Assembly (NCBI GenBank): GCA_959605945.1
Contig: CAUHGY010000009.1
Location: 1 to 37,301 of the forward strand
DNA length: 37,301 nt
Direction of reading: 5' to 3'
Source: an uncultured Clostridia bacterium
GTDB taxonomy: Bacteria > Bacillota > Clostridia > Christensenellales > Borkfalkiaceae
In this document: positions 1 through 7,453 of the stretch, one piece after another
How positions within the stretch are numbered: the first letter of the stretch is position 1
Layout: each line of letters opens with the position of its first letter
Position numbers and translations under genes: made by a program
Notes under the pieces: generated by a model
What the model was told of the DNA's origin: nothing
Seen by the model: only the letters and a program-made list of their open reading frames with translations
Database searches by the model: none

Positions 1-371
1 TCGGAGAGCGCGCCGTCATGATAAATGACGATAAACCGATAATCCGCCTTATAGACGGTAAGTTTTACGTTTACGGCACGCCCTGGAACGGCAAACACAG
101 GCTTGATACGAACACCCGTGCGGAAATAAAGGCCATCTGCAAGATCTGCCAGGCAAAGAATAACAGTATCCGCCGCGCGGATAGCGGCGAGATGCTTGTG
201 ACGGTTTTGAATCAGACCATACGTCCGCCGGAAACAGAGAAAATGGATAAACTTCTGTCGCTTACGGACAAGCTGCTTAAAAGCGCGGATCTTTTTGTTT
301 TGGAATGCAATATATCCAGAGAAGCCGCCGAACTTTCGTTCAATACCATGAGTAAAGGAGAGAGTAAATGA
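1..371 (+). CDS. HPr-kinase/PEPCK-like protein, C-terminal part (5' end outside window)
   Basis: The reading frame is open to the left edge, so the gene is truncated; the ATG at 18 is probably internal. The visible residues contain the signature YVYGTPWNGKHRL followed by a stretch ending in CKICQAKNNSIRR. This matches the C-terminal half of the small HPr-kinase/PEP-carboxykinase-like family common in Clostridia. A helical tail with the pattern LECNISREAAEL is also typical of that family. The P-loop region lies outside the window, so activity cannot be judged. The stop codon overlaps the ATG of the PqqD-like gene (ATGA at 368-371), so the two are translationally coupled. In known systems such pairs accompany peptide modification, but the partner genes are not visible here. 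The family call is fairly sure; the role is not. Confidence 0.7.
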   Translation, partial: GERAVMINDDKPIIRLIDGKFYVYGTPWNGKHRLDTNTRAEIKAICKICQAKNNSIRRADSGEMLVTVLNQTIRPPETEKMDKLLSLTDKLLKSADLFVLECNISREAAELSFNTMSKGESK

Positions 372-631
372 AAATTAAAGAAGGATTTATTCTGCGTGAA
401 GTCGCAGGGAGTTTTATCGTAGTCGCGGTAGGCGACAGGGTCAAGGATTTCAACGGAATAATAAATCTCAACGAAACGGGCGCTTTTTTGTGGAACAAAC
501 TTGCCGAAGGCACCGACCGCGAAACGCTTTTAAACGCGCTGCTGGAAGAATATGACGTGGAAAAAGTTACCGCCGAAAAGGATGTTGACGGGTTTATCGC
601 AAAGTTAAAGGAGGCCGGGCTTTTACAGTAA
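368..631 (+). CDS. PqqD family protein
   Basis: This 87-residue protein has the PqqD-like winged-helix pattern. An N-terminal beta strand region (GFILREVAGSFIVVAVG) is followed by a central INLNETGAFLWNKLAEG segment and an alternating helix (LLEEYDV, DVDGFIAKLKEAGLL). In the PqqD family this fold binds a precursor peptide (RiPP recognition element) and presents it to a modifying enzyme. The start is fixed by the strong AAAGGAGAG ribosome binding site and the 4-base overlap with the HPr-kinase-like gene. No radical SAM enzyme or peptide gene lies next to it in the window, so a RiPP role is inference only. Many clostridial PqqD-like proteins have no known function. Confidence 0.85.
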   Translation: MKIKEGFILREVAGSFIVVAVGDRVKDFNGIINLNETGAFLWNKLAEGTDRETLLNALLEEYDVEKVTAEKDVDGFIAKLKEAGLLQ

Positions 632-649
632 AAGCCGCGTATACGCAAG

Positions 650-2137
650 ATGGAAAAAGTCGGGTTTGACACTAAAAAATATCTTAAATTGCAGTCTGAA
701 AAAATTCTCGAACGCATTTCAATGTTCGGGGATAAACTTTATCTCGAATTCGGAGGAAAACTTTTCGACGATTACCACGCTTCGCGCGTGCTTCCCGGCT
801 TTGAGCCTGACAGCAAGATACAGATGCTTACAAAGCTCAAAGACAAGGCGGAAATACTCATCGCCATAAATGCCGGCGATATAGAAAAAAACAAGCAGCG
901 GGGCGATCTCGGCATAACTTATGACAGCGAAGTGCTGCGGCTTATAGAAATCTTCAGAAGGAAAGGATTTTACGTGGGCAGCGTTGTTATGACGCGCTAT
1001 GCCTCGCAGCCCGCCGCGGAGGCTTTTAAAAAGCGGCTGGAACTTTTGGGCATAAAAGTTTACAGGCACTATTCCATAGAAGGATATCCTTCGGAAGTGG
1101 AAAAGATAGTCAGCGAAGAGGGATACGGCAAGAACGAATACGTGGTGACCACGCGTCCGCTTGTTGTCGTAACGGCTCCGGGGCCGGGCAGCGGCAAGAT
1201 GGCAACCTGTCTTTCGCAGCTCTATCACGAACATAAGCGCGGCGTTCAGGCGGGTTATGCGAAATACGAGACGTTCCCTATATGGAATCTGCCGCTCAAC
1301 CATCCCGTAAACGCGGCGTACGAGGCTGCCACCGCCGATCTCAACGACGTCAACATGATCGACCCCTTCCATCTCGAAGCGTACGGGAAGACCGCCGTCA
1401 ACTATAACAGAGACGTGGAAATTTTCCCCGTGCTGTCAGCCATGTTGGGTAAGATAATGGGCGAATCGCCGTATAAATCCCCTACGGACATGGGGGTAAA
1501 TATGGCGGGGTACGGCATTATAGACGACGGGGTGGTGCGCGAAGCGTCCAAACAGGAGATAATACGCCGCTATTTCGAAGCGCTTTACTCGGTCAGAAAG
1601 GGCGCGGCGGGGAAGGAAGTGGTCTCCAAGATAGAAATTCTGATGCAGAAGATGATGATTACCGTCGCGGACCGTGCGGTCGTGGAGCCTGCCCGCCGCA
1701 AGGAAGCGGAGACGGGGCTGCCCGCCTGCGCGCTGCAGCTTGTCAGCGGAGAGATAGTTATCGGCAAAACGGGCAAACTGCTCGGCGCGGGCGCTGCGGC
1801 GCTGCTTAACGCCCTGAAAGCGTTAGGGGATGTGGACGACGGCATAGATATAATATCTTCAGCGGTGATAGAACCCATTCAGCGGCTTAAAGTCGACCAT
1901 ATGGGATGCGTGAATCCGCTTCTTCATACCGACGAAATTCTTATTTCTCTCGCTGTAAGCGCGGTCACCAACCCCATCGCAAAAATCGCTATGGATCAGA
2001 TCGGAAAACTAAAAGGCGCGCAGCTGCACTCAACGGTCATTCTTTCGCATATAGATAAACAGACGTTTAAAAAACTCGGCGTGGAAGTGACCTGCGAGCC
2101 CAAGCGCCAGACGGACGCGCTTTTCAGTTTAAACTGA
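650..2137 (+). CDS. DUF1846 domain-containing protein (UPF0371 family)
   Basis: The 495-residue product is the usual length for the DUF1846 family, and the N-terminal stretch beginning MEKVGFDTKKYL is typical. A nucleotide-binding type loop, APGPGSGKMATC, lies around residues 175-187. Other conserved blocks include YETFPIWNLPLNHPVN and DMGVNMAGYGI. Family members are soluble cytoplasmic proteins. Structures exist, but to my knowledge no firm biochemical role is established. The ATG at 650 lies 18 bases after the PqqD stop with only a weak ribosome binding site, so it may be read through from the upstream pair. The gene is intact and ends before a separate promoter at 2190. Confidence 0.92.
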   Translation: MEKVGFDTKKYLKLQSEKILERISMFGDKLYLEFGGKLFDDYHASRVLPGFEPDSKIQMLTKLKDKAEILIAINAGDIEKNKQRGDLGITYDSEVLRLIEIFRRKGFYVGSVVMTRYASQPAAEAFKKRLELLGIKVYRHYSIEGYPSEVEKIVSEEGYGKNEYVVTTRPLVVVTAPGPGSGKMATCLSQLYHEHKRGVQAGYAKYETFPIWNLPLNHPVNAAYEAATADLNDVNMIDPFHLEAYGKTAVNYNRDVEIFPVLSAMLGKIMGESPYKSPTDMGVNMAGYGIIDDGVVREASKQEIIRRYFEALYSVRKGAAGKEVVSKIEILMQKMMITVADRAVVEPARRKEAETGLPACALQLVSGEIVIGKTGKLLGAGAAALLNALKALGDVDDGIDIISSAVIEPIQRLKVDHMGCVNPLLHTDEILISLAVSAVTNPIAKIAMDQIGKLKGAQLHSTVILSHIDKQTFKKLGVEVTCEPKRQTDALFSLN

Positions 2138-2189
2138 TACGTCTGCGCATATATAGTACATAAAATTAAAATTAAGCTGAATTTTAGCG

Positions 2190-2218
2190 TTGACAAGGTT
2201 TAGCTCTTGTGCTATAAT
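2190..2218 (+). promoter_or_regulatory. Sigma-A promoter, perfect consensus
   Basis: TTGACA (2190-2195), a 17-base spacer and TATAAT (2213-2218) form an exact consensus promoter. It sits 26 bases upstream of the start codon at 2245 and should drive the unknown membrane protein strongly and constitutively. Confidence 0.9.
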
Positions 2219-2244
2219 TTTAAAAAATTTAAAGGAGATTGTTT

Positions 2245-2994
2245 ATGGGGCCTCTTGGAATAGCTTTGTGCGTCGATGCGGCGCTGCTTGCCCTTCTTTT
2301 GATATACTTGCTGGTAAGATTTTGCACTAAAGTAAACGGTGCGGAAACGGCGGAAGAGTCCGCAGAAATAAATAGCGAAGAAAAACGTGAAGAAGATGCC
2401 GTTGCTGCGGAAGCGCATGCGGAAGAATCCGCCGTGACGGGAGAAGAGACCGTTACCGACGACACTGCGGAAAATATTACGGAAGAAACGGAAACCGCAG
2501 ACGGTGATGAAGATGAATCGGAAGACGACGGTAAAAATCTGTTTATCGGCGGGCTTAAAACGAGCGGCGAAACAAAGCGCGTTCCTTTTTACGAAAAGAT
2601 GATTTTTGCGGAAAAAAGAACGCAGGAATACTATAATTTCCTTTATAATGCATTTATAGGTTACAGAAAAATCAATCCGCGCGTTTCGGCCAAGTGCGTA
2701 TCTTTCCGTTTCGGCAAAGAGTTGGTTGCGAAAATCACTTTCCGCGGTAAAACCATGAAGCTGCACCTCGCGCTGAACGTTTCGGAATTTGAAGAGAATA
2801 TATATTTTCAGAAAGACTTGTCGGACGTAAAAGCCTATGCCGAAGTTCCGTTTACGGTAAAGGTCAAAAGCGACAGAGGTCTGAAAAACGCGTTGAAGCT
2901 CGTTGAGGCTCTTATGCAGACCAAGGGCGTTGAAAAGAAAATACGTTACAACACCGTTGACGGCATAGAACTGTTGAAAGCATTGAAAAAGTAA
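2245..2994 (+). CDS. Unknown single-pass membrane protein with acidic linker and conserved C-terminal domain
   Basis: The ATG at 2245 is preferred over the in-frame TTG at 2239 because AGGAG at 2233-2237 gives a 7-base spacing. The 249-residue product has an N-terminal membrane helix (about residues 3-28), then a very acidic, Glu/Ala-rich disordered stretch to about residue 100. The C-terminal domain is compact and basic, with VSFRFGKELVAKITFRGK and VPFTVKVKSDRGLKNALK as its most recognisable blocks. I recall this domain from other clostridial proteins of unknown function and cannot name it. The layout suggests a membrane-tethered cytoplasmic or extracellular domain held off by a charged linker. 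The perfect consensus promoter suggests high expression. A hairpin at 3056-3088 probably ends the transcript. Confidence 0.75.
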   Translation: MGPLGIALCVDAALLALLLIYLLVRFCTKVNGAETAEESAEINSEEKREEDAVAAEAHAEESAVTGEETVTDDTAENITEETETADGDEDESEDDGKNLFIGGLKTSGETKRVPFYEKMIFAEKRTQEYYNFLYNAFIGYRKINPRVSAKCVSFRFGKELVAKITFRGKTMKLHLALNVSEFEENIYFQKDLSDVKAYAEVPFTVKVKSDRGLKNALKLVEALMQTKGVEKKIRYNTVDGIELLKALKK

Positions 2995-3055
2995 ATTTCG
3001 CGGAGACTTCGGGATTTCGGAATTCCGGATGAGCTCGGGAAAGCCTTATAAATAA

Positions 3056-3088
3056 AAGCTCCTGTACGGTAACGGCCGACAGGAGCTT
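3056..3088. terminator. Hairpin terminator, possibly bidirectional
   Basis: Arms AAGCTCCTGT (3056-3065) and ACAGGAGCTT (3079-3088) pair perfectly around a 13-base loop. A T-rich tract follows on the plus strand, and TTTTATTTAT follows on the minus strand. It could end both the 2245 gene and the minus-strand DUF421/DUF4363 transcript. The rest of 2995-3287 is AT-rich and shows no gene. Confidence 0.75.
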
Positions 3089-3287
3089 ATTAATTTAAAA
3101 ATCAAATGCGGCATGTAATTTTTTAAAGTTTAACTCACCATTTAAATGTGATTTTCTTAACTAAACGGCAATCAATTTAGTTTATAATATTAATCTGCAT
3201 ATTTAGCATTTTGAAATTACCGTAAAACTTCCGAGGCAACAAAATCCGCGGAGTATTAAATTTACGCTGTTTTTGAATCTGCCGGTT

Positions 3288-3665
3288 TTACATTATATTT
3301 TCTATGCTTATGGCAAAAGATTTGGGGAGCTGTTCCGCGAGTTCTCTCAAAACTTCTATTTTGGAGATTGCGTCCGCCCATTCCTTGTCGCGCACCAATG
3401 TTACGGCTTCGGCAAGCCAAAGATCTATCTCTTTTATTTCGTTGTGCGATATAAATATGTGCAGGTGTTTCTTTTTATCGATCCAGCTTTTCTGCACTGC
3501 GAGCACGTCGTCCTGTACGGCGGTTTCCCGATCGACTTTTTCATACAGCACTTCGAGTACGGCGTCGAATTCATCGAACTGTCTCCGCACGAAATTTGTT
3601 TCGTAAAGAGTCCCCGCGACAAGTATTGCCGCCACGCAGATCATCGATATTATGCTTCTTACCAT
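3288..3665 (-). CDS. DUF4363 family protein
   Basis: This 125-residue protein has an N-terminal membrane helix (about residues 4-22), then a helical extracytoplasmic region. Its pattern (LYEKVDRETAV, WIDKKKHLHIFISHNEIKEID, LRELAEQLPKSF) matches DUF4363. In Firmicutes, DUF4363 genes regularly follow DUF421 genes. Here the start overlaps the end of the DUF421 gene by 7 bases, which supports translational coupling and a joint membrane complex. The molecular function is not established. Confidence 0.85.
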   Translation of the reverse strand: MVRSIISMICVAAILVAGTLYETNFVRRQFDEFDAVLEVLYEKVDRETAVQDDVLAVQKSWIDKKKHLHIFISHNEIKEIDLWLAEAVTLVRDKEWADAISKIEVLRELAEQLPKSFAISIENIM

Positions 3666-4363
3666 CCCGTATCTCCCGAAAGCGGACAGGAGAGAATCCT
3701 GTATTTCTGATTTTTGCTTTTATAATAAATTCTTCCGTTGCCGTCTACCGTCATCACTTCGGTGTCTTTTATTTTTCCGTGTTGTTCGCTGATTATGTTT
3801 TCAAGCATTTTTGAGTCTATATTTGCTCTTGCAAGATTTTTGGTAACAGGCTTGCCGTCGTTTACGATCAGCAGGGGGATGGAAGTTTTAATTTCTCCGC
3901 GGTCGCAGTTTTTCAGCGCCGACAGTTTGCCGTTTGATTCGAATATGGCATAGTCGAGATCGTCAAGTGAAAAATAACCCGCCGCCCGCATGGACTCTAT
4001 CAGGTCGTCCACGCCCATGTTGTTGCGTTTTAATTCTTTGATATCGACGCCGAGTTTATTGATGACCACGCTCGGCTTCCCCGAAATGACCCGCTTGCAG
4101 AAGTTGCCGCACTGTTCCAGCAGCGAAAAAAGCTGGTGCAGCAGAAACAGTCCGAGTATCGCCACAATGCCGTAAATCAAGGGTATTGAAATGTCCGCCA
4201 TGGGAATGCAGGCAAGGTCTGCGATTATCAGAGTCACTATGAATTCGAACGGCTGCATTTCGCCTATCTGCCGTTTGCCCATAAGCCGCATAACCACTAT
4301 AAGCGTCAGGAAAATTATTAGCGTTCTCAAAAACGTAACTACCATAAGGGTAGTATTTTTCAT
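3659..4363 (-). CDS. DUF421 (YetF-like) membrane protein
   Basis: The 234-residue product has three N-terminal membrane helices and the family hallmark MRLMGKRQIGEMQPFEFIVTL (positions about 25-45). A cytoplasmic DUF421 domain follows, with KPSVVINKLGVD and the helix LDDLDYAIFESNGKLSAL. This is the YetF/YrbG-type architecture of spore-forming and related Firmicutes. The role is unknown; links to the cell envelope or spores are proposed for relatives. It is co-transcribed with the DUF4363 gene. The ribosome binding site is weak. The gene is divergent from the riboswitch-controlled folT. Confidence 0.9.
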   Translation of the reverse strand: MKNTTLMVVTFLRTLIIFLTLIVVMRLMGKRQIGEMQPFEFIVTLIIADLACIPMADISIPLIYGIVAILGLFLLHQLFSLLEQCGNFCKRVISGKPSVVINKLGVDIKELKRNNMGVDDLIESMRAAGYFSLDDLDYAIFESNGKLSALKNCDRGEIKTSIPLLIVNDGKPVTKNLARANIDSKMLENIISEQHGKIKDTEVMTVDGNGRIYYKSKNQKYRILSCPLSGDTGW

Positions 4364-4390
4364 TTTGCGGTTTTTATGCCTTGCGTTTAC

Positions 4391-4419
4391 TTGACTGTAA
4401 GCGCATAAAATGATATATT
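4391..4419 (+). promoter_or_regulatory. Sigma-A promoter of the folT riboswitch transcript
   Basis: TTGACT (4391-4396), a 17-base spacer and TATATT (4414-4419) predict a transcript start near 4426, exactly where the riboswitch aptamer begins. Confidence 0.85.
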
Positions 4420-4427
4420 AAAGAAAA

Positions 4428-4517
4428 TAGAGTAGCAAAGACGCGTAAAGTGTTGCAGAATGGGATGTCGTTTGCAAACGAAAGGCTTGCGCCTGCGGTG
4501 TCTTTGCGCGTCCGCTA
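4428..4517 (+). ncRNA. Tetrahydrofolate (THF) riboswitch
   Basis: The segment matches the THF-I aptamer closely. It has the start block AGAGTAG (4429-4435) and arms GCAAAGAC (4435-4442) and GTCTTTGC (4500-4507), which form a perfect 8-bp helix. It also has the strongly conserved GAATGGGATGTCGT core (4458-4471), ACGAA, a small AGGC/GCCT hairpin, GCGGTG and the closing CCGCT. THF riboswitches respond to reduced folates and usually lower expression of folate uptake or synthesis genes when folate is plentiful. The downstream folT-type transporter fits this exactly. Confidence 0.95.
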
Positions 4518-4524
4518 TAATAGA

Positions 4525-4593
4525 CCGCGCACGCCCTTTTTGCGCGGGAAATTTTATCGGTCTCTCTAAAAAACTCACAGGGAGATTTTTTTT
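4525..4593 (+). promoter_or_regulatory. Riboswitch expression platform with sequestered ribosome binding site
   Basis: Two hairpins follow the aptamer. The first pairs CCGCGCA (4525-4531) with TGCGCGG (4541-4547). The second pairs TCTCTC (4561-4566) with GGGAGA (4580-4585, one G-U pair), burying the ribosome binding site GGGAG. Eight T residues (4586-4593) follow at once and run straight into the ATG at 4594. The second hairpin could block translation or act as an intrinsic terminator; the sequence does not decide between the two. Confidence 0.6.
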
Positions 4594-5292
4594 ATGAACA
4601 ATTTACTCATTTCGGCGTTCGATTTTTCCGCCATCTTCGGAAATATCGGCAAAAACTGGTATTATTACCTTGCTCTGGCGATTGTTATCGCGCTTTTGAC
4701 AGCGTTTGCGGTCACGACAAAAAAACACAGGAACAATCTGAGCAAAACTCAGAAACTTGTGATGATGGCAACGCTTTCGGCATTCGCCTTTCTTGCAAAT
4801 TATTTTACTTTCAAAGCGAGCGATTTTTTTCAGATATCTTTTGTCGCGACGGTGGGGTTCGTTGCGGGATATCTGCTCGGCGGAACCGCAGGGTTTGCGG
4901 TCTCGTTCATCGGAGACCTTATCTGCGGGTTTATTATGCCGTTCGGGCCGTATAATCCGATAATAGGCATCGGCACGGGGCTTTGGGGTTTTATTCCCGG
5001 CATTATATTCACGCATTTCAAGGGCAACGAATACGTTAAAACAGTAATTTCGTTTGCGCTCGGATTTATATTCAATTCTTTCTTGGTGAATACTCTCGGC
5101 CTTTCGCTCATGTACAACATGAGCTTTCAGAGCCTTATGGTCTTGCTTCCCGGTAAACTTGCCGTCGTTTGCGGCAATGCCGCGCTGGGTATTGCTTTGA
5201 TAAGCGTTTTTCCGAGAATATTGCCCAAAGATAAATTTAACGTCGGCTCTTCGCGCAAAGAAAGAGGTCAAAAAGAAACGCCCGCCGCTTGA
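4594..5292 (+). CDS. folT: Folate-specific ECF transporter S component
   Basis: The 232-residue, highly hydrophobic protein has about six membrane helices and the S-component pattern. The segment LSKTQKLVMMATLSAFAF precedes a helix, and the middle part contains GFVAGYLLGGTAGFAVSFIGDLI. The stretch FGPYNPIIGIGTGLWGFIPGI is characteristic of the folate family (FolT). S components capture the vitamin and dock on a shared EcfT/EcfA/EcfA' energising module, which is not in this window. The THF riboswitch directly upstream gives independent support for folate as the substrate. The C-terminal tail is short, charged and cytoplasmic. The -35 box of the next operon overlaps its stop codon. Confidence 0.93.
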   Translation: MNNLLISAFDFSAIFGNIGKNWYYYLALAIVIALLTAFAVTTKKHRNNLSKTQKLVMMATLSAFAFLANYFTFKASDFFQISFVATVGFVAGYLLGGTAGFAVSFIGDLICGFIMPFGPYNPIIGIGTGLWGFIPGIIFTHFKGNEYVKTVISFALGFIFNSFLVNTLGLSLMYNMSFQSLMVLLPGKLAVVCGNAALGIALISVFPRILPKDKFNVGSSRKERGQKETPAA

Positions 5293-5318
5293 CGTAAAGC
5301 GATTCTTTGTGATACAAT
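5289..5318 (+). promoter_or_regulatory. Promoter of the FTR-like/rubredoxin operon
   Basis: TTGACG (5289-5294) overlaps the folT stop codon. After an 18-base spacer comes TACAAT (5313-5318). It lies 21 bases upstream of the first redox gene and gives this pair expression independent of the riboswitch. Confidence 0.7.
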
Positions 5319-5339
5319 ACTGAAAAAAGGGGATACATT

Positions 5340-5537
5340 ATGAAAATAAAACTTAATCCCGACAGTGAAATAGTCGAAACCGTCAAAAAGGGGCTCGAAA
5401 AGACCGGAGGATACTGTCCTTGCAGGCGCGAGCGTACGGAAGACTATAAATGTATGTGCAAAGAATTCAAAGATCAGATCAAAGACCCTGATTTCGAAGG
5501 TTTTTGTCACTGCATGTTATACTATAAAGAAAAATAG
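5340..5537 (+). CDS. Ferredoxin:thioredoxin reductase catalytic-subunit-like protein
   Basis: The 65-residue protein carries six cysteines in the FTR-beta pattern: CPC at 26-28, CMC at 38-40 and CHC at 56-58. In plant-type FTR these residues hold a [4Fe-4S] cluster and an adjacent redox-active disulfide that passes electrons from ferredoxin to thioredoxin. The product is shorter than the roughly 110-residue plant-type subunit, and the first two Cys pairs are closer. It therefore belongs to the minimal bacterial and archaeal form. It stands 12 bases upstream of rubredoxin in an apparent two-gene operon, which suggests a joint role in reducing or detoxifying oxidants in an anaerobe. The electron donor is inferred. 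Confidence 0.88.
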   Translation: MKIKLNPDSEIVETVKKGLEKTGGYCPCRRERTEDYKCMCKEFKDQIKDPDFEGFCHCMLYYKEK

Positions 5538-5549
5538 GAGGAAACCGTT

Positions 5550-5681
5550 ATGCGTTATATTTGCAATGTATGCGGATATGTTTACGACGAAAGCACCGAA
5601 GGCGTAAAATTCGACGACTTGCCTGCGGATTGGGTATGCCCGCTGTGCGGCGTCGGCAAAGACGAGTTCTCGCCCGAATAA
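5550..5681 (+). CDS. Rubredoxin, short form
   Basis: The 43-residue product starts MRYICNVCGYVYDE and ends with WVCPLCGVGKDEF. Cysteines 5, 8, 30 and 33 form the two CxxC knuckles that bind a single iron atom. Ordinary clostridial rubredoxins have about 52 residues. This one lacks most of the loop between the first knuckle and the GVKFDDLP segment. A strong ribosome binding site, AGGAGG at 5537-5542, fixes the start. The gene shares an operon with the FTR-like protein and ends before a strong terminator. Rubredoxins carry single electrons, often to rubrerythrin or oxygen reductases; no such partner gene is adjacent. Confidence 0.95.
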   Translation: MRYICNVCGYVYDESTEGVKFDDLPADWVCPLCGVGKDEFSPE

Positions 5682-5733
5682 GAGAAAATGGTTTTAACGG
5701 GAATCGTTATATAAAATTACATATTCAGAACAT

Positions 5734-5775
5734 CGCTGCGGAGCGCCGAAAATTCGGCGCTCCGCAGCGTTTTTT
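5734..5775 (+). terminator. Strong Rho-independent terminator
   Basis: A perfect 17-bp stem (arms 5734-5750 and 5753-5769) with a 2-base loop is followed by TTTTTT (5770-5775). It ends the rubredoxin operon. On the other strand it lies downstream of the flippase gene and could also serve there. Confidence 0.95.
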
Positions 5776-5855
5776 AATAATTATATGCTGCAACGGTTGC
5801 GCATATATGTTTTTTATGCGGCATATGCGCTGTAAATGCGCAAATATAAAGGGCA

Positions 5856-7382
5856 TCAGCCGCGGTTTTTCTTTATTTTGCTTTGCATTTTTATTTTGAT
5901 CTTATTGAAAAAACCGTTTACTTCCACAAGACCGAAACCTGCGAAAAGCGCGGCGTTGAAAAGCACTAACAAAATACCGCATATTATGAAGGTAAAACCT
6001 GTTCCGAGATGGGGAAGAAGCAGTTTTTCAAGCATCAGTCCTAAAATCACCGTCGGAACTATAAATGCCGCGGCAGACAGCATGAATTTCAAATATTGCG
6101 GTTTTTGCCGGCATTTTTTGTGCAGCAGTATCAGATTTAACACAGTGGTCAGCCCGTATACGAAAGTAAATCCCACTAAAAGCGAATATATGCCCATAAC
6201 GAACGGCAGAAACCAGATAGAAAGCAGCATGAATACCGCGCTGATTATAAAATATACAAGCGTTCTCTTTTCAAGGCCTATGGAGTTAAGCATGCTTGTG
6301 GTGATGCTCGAAACACTCATGAAAAGCATCAGGAACGCCGATGCGGACAGATATTTTCCGCATTCGTAGCTGTCAAATATTATTACGCCTATCTCTTCGC
6401 CGCATACCGTGAATACAGGTATGAACAGGCAGGAGACGAACACGGTGAATTTTATTGCCTTTTCAATGTCCCGCTTTAAGTAGTAATGGTTTTTTTTGTA
6501 AAAGTTTTCGGAAATTTCGGGCACCAGTACGAGAGTGAATGATCCTATCAGAGTTGTCGGAATGAACAGAAGCGGTATTGCCTGCCCGACAGCCGCTCCG
6601 AATGCGCTCATTGCCTGATTATTGCTCATGCCCGAAGCTATGAGCCGCAGAGGCATTATTATGGATACTAAAGACACCACCATGGAGTTCGCCGTGCGCA
6701 TGGCGGTGATGGGAAGTGCCGATGCAAGCAGGGGTTTGAATTCGGATGCAGGGTTTTTAAGTTTGTTTTTTCTGATAAAAAATACCGTCGTCGCGAGCGT
6801 AAAAGAAAAAAGATAGCTTATCAGAACCGCCACGGCGGCGCGTGCCGCGCCGTCATAGACGCTTGTTGCGCGGTTGATGAGAAAAATGCCGACGACGATC
6901 ATGCATATTTCTTCGAGCAGTTCTATGATGCTGTACGGCAAAAAATCTTTATTGCCCCAGAAAACGCCGCGCAAAACGGCGTAGACCGAAGTAAAAATAA
7001 GTCCGGGCAATATTATCAGAAAAACGTTAAGGCATCTTTCGTCGGCAAAGAGAAAGCCGAACTTACCGCCGGCGAAGAAAAAAATCAGACACAGAGGTAT
7101 GGAGACGGCAAGCGTAAACGAAAGCCCTGCCGTTATAACTTTATGTACGCGGTCCGGACGGTTTTCGGCTTTATATTTAGTCATCAGGCGTGATACCGTG
7201 ACGGGCGTCCCCGAACACGCTATCGTGAACAGCAATCCGAAAACCGAAAGCGCCACCTGGTACATGCCTATGCCTTCCGAACCTATGGTCCGTGACATAT
7301 ATATTCTGTATAAAAATCCCAGAAATTTTTCGCTGACCGAAAATATTGTTACGACAGCCACCGTTTTGAAAAACTTTCTCAA
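5856..7382 (-). CDS. SpoVB/MVF-type lipid-linked polysaccharide flippase
   Basis: The 508-residue protein is polytopic, with about 14 membrane helices. Its N-terminal pattern (FSVSEKFLGFLYRIYMSRTIGSEG, then YQVALSVFGLLFTIACSGTP) is typical of the SpoVB/MurJ-like branch of the MOP flippase superfamily. Such proteins move lipid-linked cell wall or polysaccharide precursors across the membrane. Relatives act in vegetative wall synthesis or in spore cortex formation. No spore genes flank it, so sporulation cannot be inferred. A GGAGAAGAA ribosome binding site lies upstream of the start at 7382. The gene stands alone on the minus strand, between convergent rubredoxin and divergent LysM genes. Confidence 0.9.
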   Translation of the reverse strand: MRKFFKTVAVVTIFSVSEKFLGFLYRIYMSRTIGSEGIGMYQVALSVFGLLFTIACSGTPVTVSRLMTKYKAENRPDRVHKVITAGLSFTLAVSIPLCLIFFFAGGKFGFLFADERCLNVFLIILPGLIFTSVYAVLRGVFWGNKDFLPYSIIELLEEICMIVVGIFLINRATSVYDGAARAAVAVLISYLFSFTLATTVFFIRKNKLKNPASEFKPLLASALPITAMRTANSMVVSLVSIIMPLRLIASGMSNNQAMSAFGAAVGQAIPLLFIPTTLIGSFTLVLVPEISENFYKKNHYYLKRDIEKAIKFTVFVSCLFIPVFTVCGEEIGVIIFDSYECGKYLSASAFLMLFMSVSSITTSMLNSIGLEKRTLVYFIISAVFMLLSIWFLPFVMGIYSLLVGFTFVYGLTTVLNLILLHKKCRQKPQYLKFMLSAAAFIVPTVILGLMLEKLLLPHLGTGFTFIICGILLVLFNAALFAGFGLVEVNGFFNKIKIKMQSKIKKNRG

Positions 7383-7453
7383 TTTCTTCTCCTTTGAAAA
7401 ATAACTTGTCTTTCAATATTCTATTCACGGGTAAATATAAATATAATAATGAT

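Noticed and set aside
719..1372. Long minus-strand open frame inside the DUF1846 gene
   Set aside because: It lies opposite a well-conserved gene, has no ribosome binding site and reads as arginine- and histidine-rich composition typical of an antisense shadow.
5561..5899. 112-codon plus-strand frame over rubredoxin
   Set aside because: It uses another frame than the clear rubredoxin gene and runs through its terminator.
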